Below, piece by piece: positions 7,060 through 9,072 of a stretch of DNA of 9,072 nt (positions are counted from its first letter, which is position 1; the number at the start of each line of letters is the position of its first letter). Origin of the DNA: Planctomycetota bacterium. GTDB taxonomy: Bacteria > Planctomycetota > Planctomycetia > Pirellulales > Lacipirellulaceae. The stretch covers positions 1 through 9,072 of the forward strand of contig JAJRUA010000143.1 of assembly GCA_024278035.1 (NCBI GenBank), given 5' to 3'. Below the pieces are notes generated by a model that was given only the letters and a program-made list of their open reading frames with translations, ran no database searches and was not told where the DNA came from. The position numbers and the translations under genes were made by a program.

Positions 7060-7812
7060 TCAGTCGATCAGCCGAAGGGCGTCGAAGGTGTGGATCGTTG
7101 GGTGAGGCGTGGCGAGGGCGTTGTTGGTGGTGGCTTCGGCGGGTGGGTTGCCGGGGCGAAGGAGGAGCGCGGTTGCCATGCCGGCGGTGCGGGCCGCTTC
7201 AAGCTCGGCGACGATGTCGCTGAGGAAGAGAATCTCTCCCGAGGCGAGGCCCCAATCGGCGGCGATTGCCGTGTAGCTCGACGCTTCGCGCTTGGGGCCG
7301 GTGGTGGTGTCGTAGTTTCCAGAGAAGCACGCCGACAGATTGCCCGCTTCGCTATGTCCGAAGAAGAGGCGTTGGGCGTGAAGGCTGCCCGACGAATAGA
7401 TTCGGACATCACGGCCCGCATCCTGCCAAGCTCGCAAGGCAGGGGCCACGTCTTCAAACACATGCGCCCGGAGTTCGCCCGACTCAAAGCCGGCTTGCCA
7501 GATGAGGCCCTGCAGTTGTTTGAGGCCGGTCGCTTTGATATCGCCGTCCATCAGCCGAAGGACTTCCTCCAGGATTGCTTGCTTCGGGTCAGAGCCTGCC
7601 GCGAAAGCAGCCAAACTCTCGGCACCAGCATCGCGGGCGATTTGCTCTTGGACGGGAGCCAGTGCCGCTTCGTCGCCGTGCTGATCGAGGTACGCTTTCA
7701 GTCCATGTCGAGCAAAGGGAAACATTACGTCGTAGACGTAGGCGATGGCGGACGTGGTCCCTTCGATATCGAGCAGAAGACCTCGGCCAGCAAACTCAAG
7801 GAGCGGCTTCAC
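7060..7812 (-). CDS. mtnC: Enolase-phosphatase E1 (2,3-diketo-5-methylthiopentyl-1-phosphate enolase/phosphatase)
   Basis: This HAD-superfamily enzyme of methionine salvage enolises the diketone phosphate and then removes the phosphate to give acireductone. The 250 residues match the family (about 230-260). HAD motif I is LLLDIEGTTS with D15 and E17, where the Glu variant is typical of MtnC. Motif II is IYSSGS (138-143), the lysine motif is GPKREAS with K174, and the acidic motif is ILFLSDI with D199. The frame is open 63 codons further upstream, but that stretch is antisense-like junk across mtnD. The GTG at 7812 is chosen because the family motif starts 9 residues later, AGAGG (7819-7823) lies 6 bases before it, and GTGA overlaps the mtnD stop. 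The last gene of the mtn cluster, it faces typA. Confidence 0.95.
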   Translation of the reverse strand: MKPLLEFAGRGLLLDIEGTTSAIAYVYDVMFPFARHGLKAYLDQHGDEAALAPVQEQIARDAGAESLAAFAAGSDPKQAILEEVLRLMDGDIKATGLKQLQGLIWQAGFESGELRAHVFEDVAPALRAWQDAGRDVRIYSSGSLHAQRLFFGHSEAGNLSACFSGNYDTTTGPKREASSYTAIAADWGLASGEILFLSDIVAELEAARTAGMATALLLRPGNPPAEATTNNALATPHPTIHTFDALRLID

Positions 7813-8474
7813 GGTGCGCCTCTTTTGCCTTGTGGCGATGGCGGCGAGGGTGGTGATGGAACTGCAACGGTTAGGGGCGGGGGGCTGACGCCCGCACCGC
7901 TCGCCTGATGCTCGTTCCCCATGCCGGGCAGGTAGTTGAGTCCCCAGCAGACGGGTGCGTGCGTGCCATGAATGCCATCGGTCAGGTAGTCGGGCGTCCA
8001 ACCGGCGGGGTCTTTGAAGAGGCGAATGCAGCGGATCGTTTTATCGTCGCACAGGTGGAACCAGTGCCGGGCACCAGCGGGGACTTTGATCAGGTCGCCC
8101 GGGCCGACTTCGATGGCAAAGACGGGGACAATCCCCAAAGTATTGACCCAGAAGACGCCATGCCCCCGCACCGTAAAACGAATCTCGTCTTCGATGTGCG
8201 TATGCTCTTTGTCAAACTTGGCGGTCATCTCGGCCAGGCCGGGCGTGTCGGGCGTGACGTTAATCACGTCGGCCACGACATAGCCCCCTTCAGCTTTGAG
8301 GCGATCAATCTCCGGCTTGTAGGCTTCCAAAATCTCTTCGGGCGAAGCCTCTGGGCCGATACGGCCTTCGACCTCCCATCGTTCGTGCACAATGCCCAGG
8401 GGAGTGAGGAACTCGGCGACCTTGGCCGGGTCTTCGATTTTTTCGCCAGTGGCGGGAAGGGAGAGAATGGCCAT
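7809..8474 (-). CDS. mtnD: Acireductone dioxygenase (ARD)
   Basis: This metal-dependent cupin oxidises acireductone. The Fe form gives formate and the 2-oxo acid that is transaminated to methionine, while a Ni form gives an off-pathway product. Metal ligands H91, H93 and E97 sit in EHTHIEDEIRF and H137 in PAGARHWF, matching the family exactly. The second cupin half includes GPGDLIKVPAG. The protein has 221 residues against about 180 for typical bacterial ARD. The excess is C-terminal: after GWTPDYLTDG (about 159-168) comes a tail ending in a Pro/Ser-rich stretch (about 191-221), part of which is encoded by a GC-rich palindromic element at 7871-7905. The ATG start is preceded by a pyrimidine-rich leader with no Shine-Dalgarno site. 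The gene follows mtnB after 88 bases and overlaps mtnC by 4 bases. Confidence 0.95.
   Translation of the reverse strand: MAILSLPATGEKIEDPAKVAEFLTPLGIVHERWEVEGRIGPEASPEEILEAYKPEIDRLKAEGGYVVADVINVTPDTPGLAEMTAKFDKEHTHIEDEIRFTVRGHGVFWVNTLGIVPVFAIEVGPGDLIKVPAGARHWFHLCDDKTIRCIRLFKDPAGWTPDYLTDGIHGTHAPVCWGLNYLPGMGNEHQASGAGVSPPPLTVAVPSPPSPPSPQGKRGAP
7871..7905. repeat. GC-rich palindromic element inside the mtnD 3' end
   Basis: The segment centres on GGGCTGACGCCC (7882-7893), a 4-bp stem with a TGAC loop. An alternative stem pairs GCGGG (7877-7881) with CCCGC (7891-7895). It codes for the SGAGVSPPPLT part of the MtnD tail. It resembles the GGGCGTCAGCCC-type dispersed repeats I recall from planctomycete genomes. 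The window holds only this copy, so repeat status is inferred. Confidence 0.4.
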
Positions 8475-8497
8475 GAGAGAGGCTGGAGGCTAGGGAG

Positions 8498-8511
8498 TGC
8501 GGATTGGAGAT
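8498..8511. repeat. 14-base repeat copy 2, upstream of mtnD
   Basis: TGCGGATTGGAGAT is identical to 6904-6917. It lies in the mtnB-mtnD spacer about 24 bases before the mtnD ATG and directly beside the left arm of the large inverted repeat, with three bases (TTC) between. Confidence 0.55.
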
Positions 8512-8514
8512 TTC

Positions 8515-8605
8515 GGAATGCGGAAGGACTCGTAAAGCGACTATTGATTCCCGGCTCTACGCTTATCGCGTCCTTCCGACAGTCGCTTTCCGTCCTTCGC
8601 ATTCC
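8515..8605. repeat. Large imperfect inverted repeat spanning the mtnB stop codon
   Basis: The left arm 8515-8542 (28 bases, starting GGAATGCGGAAGGAC and ending AAAGCGACT) pairs with the right arm 8581-8605 (25 bases, AGTCGCTTT to GCATTCC). The pairing has only small gaps and one mismatch, around a loop of about 38 bases. The right arm encodes the last conserved mtnB codons and the stop TAA (8563-8565) lies in the loop. In the mtnB-to-mtnD transcript it would form a long stem just after mtnB. It could be a transcript-stabilising or attenuating structure, or a miniature inverted element. No known family is recognised. Confidence 0.6.
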
Positions 8606-9072
8606 AACAAGAACTCGAAGGCTTCAAGGCGGGCCCGGGCTTCGGCAAGGTCGGCCCCCCAAGTATAGAGGCCATGCTTATGGATTAGGAAGCCGTATCG
8701 GAGCGACTCGTCCCCGGCGGCGAGCCGCTTTCTTAGTTCCTGGGCCAGGGCGCCGATGTCTTGTGTGTTGGGGAAAATCGCCACTTCGATGCAGGTATCG
8801 TGGGTCGTGATGCCGGGAAACGCCTTGAGCATTTCGTAGCCGGCAAGCGAGACTCGGCCCGCGGCCCCACACAAGTCGGAGACGAGCGTTCCCCAGACAG
8901 AGTGGGTATGTAGGATGGCTCCCGCACCGGCGTGCCAAGGGCCGACCTTTTGAGCAAGCACCACATGCAGCATCGTCTCAGCCGATGATTTTGGGCGATT
9001 GGCTTCGACCGATACGCCTTCCTCATCGACCAACACAAAATCGTCCGTGGTGAGACGGTCTTTGTGCTTGCC
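8563..9072 (-). CDS. mtnB: Methylthioribulose-1-phosphate dehydratase, 5'-truncated by the window end
   Basis: This class II aldolase-fold zinc enzyme dehydrates 5-methylthioribulose-1-phosphate to the diketone used by MtnC. The visible 169 residues begin inside the gene (GKHKDRLTTDDF, part of the conserved N-terminal region), so about 35-40 residues lie beyond position 9072. Zinc ligands are visible in AILHTHSVWG (H55 and H57 of the visible part) and in IHKHGLYTWG (H133). RPKSSAET carries the expected catalytic-region glutamate, and TTHDTCIEVAIFPNTQDI matches the family. A GTG at 9036 opens the frame but is internal: conserved sequence runs on upstream of it to the edge. The C-terminus (ECEGRKATVGRTR) is encoded by the arm and loop of the inverted repeat. 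It is the first visible gene of the mtnB-mtnD-mtnC run. mtnA and mtnK are not in view. Confidence 0.95.
   Translation of the reverse strand, partial: GKHKDRLTTDDFVLVDEEGVSVEANRPKSSAETMLHVVLAQKVGPWHAGAGAILHTHSVWGTLVSDLCGAAGRVSLAGYEMLKAFPGITTHDTCIEVAIFPNTQDIGALAQELRKRLAAGDESLRYGFLIHKHGLYTWGADLAEARARLEAFEFLLECEGRKATVGRTR

Noticed and set aside
7813..8001. Longer mtnC reading frame starting at 8001.
   Set aside because: It lies wholly inside mtnD in another frame and adds Arg/Pro-rich residues with no family similarity.
6997..8810. Two abutting plus-strand open frames of about 300 codons each opposite mtnC, mtnD and mtnB.
   Set aside because: They are antisense to three conserved enzymes, with Gly/Arg-rich low-complexity translations and no domains.
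8563..9036. mtnB starting at the GTG at 9036.
   Set aside because: Conserved MtnB residues (GKHKDRLTTDDF) continue upstream in frame to the window edge, so the gene is truncated and this GTG is internal.

Overview
This 9-kb window has moderately high GC. It carries eight protein-coding genes in three blocks and no RNA gene, IS element or CRISPR array that I can see. The best guess for the host is a planctomycete of the Pirellulales type. The reasons are an rsmH that sits outside a classical division/cell-wall cluster, a kinase-less PAS/GAF/receiver regulator, many starts without a clear Shine-Dalgarno site, and short dispersed repeats of the kind I associate with those genomes. This assignment is inference from style, not from a marker gene.

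Block 1 (positions 4-4369, all minus strand, gaps of 48, 6 and 52 bases, so probably one transcript). Reading in the direction of transcription it holds a 594-residue sensory/response protein (degenerate receiver, PAS, GAF, helical linker, intact C-terminal receiver), a membrane-anchored calcineurin-like metallophosphoesterase, rsmH (16S rRNA C1402 N4-methyltransferase), and a 110-residue single-pass membrane protein in the slot where ftsL normally follows rsmH.

A gene-free divergent region of about 600 bases (4370-4966) separates this block from block 2. It contains a 13/14-base tandem repeat and several small hairpins. Block 2 is a single plus-strand gene, typA/bipA (4967-6859), a translational GTPase with all G motifs intact.

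A 200-base convergent spacer with two hairpins separates typA from block 3 (7060-9072, minus strand). Block 3 is a methionine-salvage cluster in the order mtnB (cut by the window end), mtnD, mtnC. These encode three consecutive activities: MTRu-1-P dehydratase makes the diketone phosphate, MtnC (enolase-phosphatase) converts it to acireductone, and MtnD (acireductone dioxygenase) oxidises that to the 2-oxo acid precursor of methionine. mtnD and mtnC overlap in a GTGA and look translationally coupled.

The oddest sequence features lie in block 3. A large imperfect inverted repeat spans the mtnB stop codon. A 14-base exact repeat flanks the mtnD-mtnC pair. A GC-rich palindromic element appears to have been absorbed into the 3' end of mtnD, giving an unusual Pro-rich tail. 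I did not find convincing evidence of a wholly new defence or mobile system in this window.
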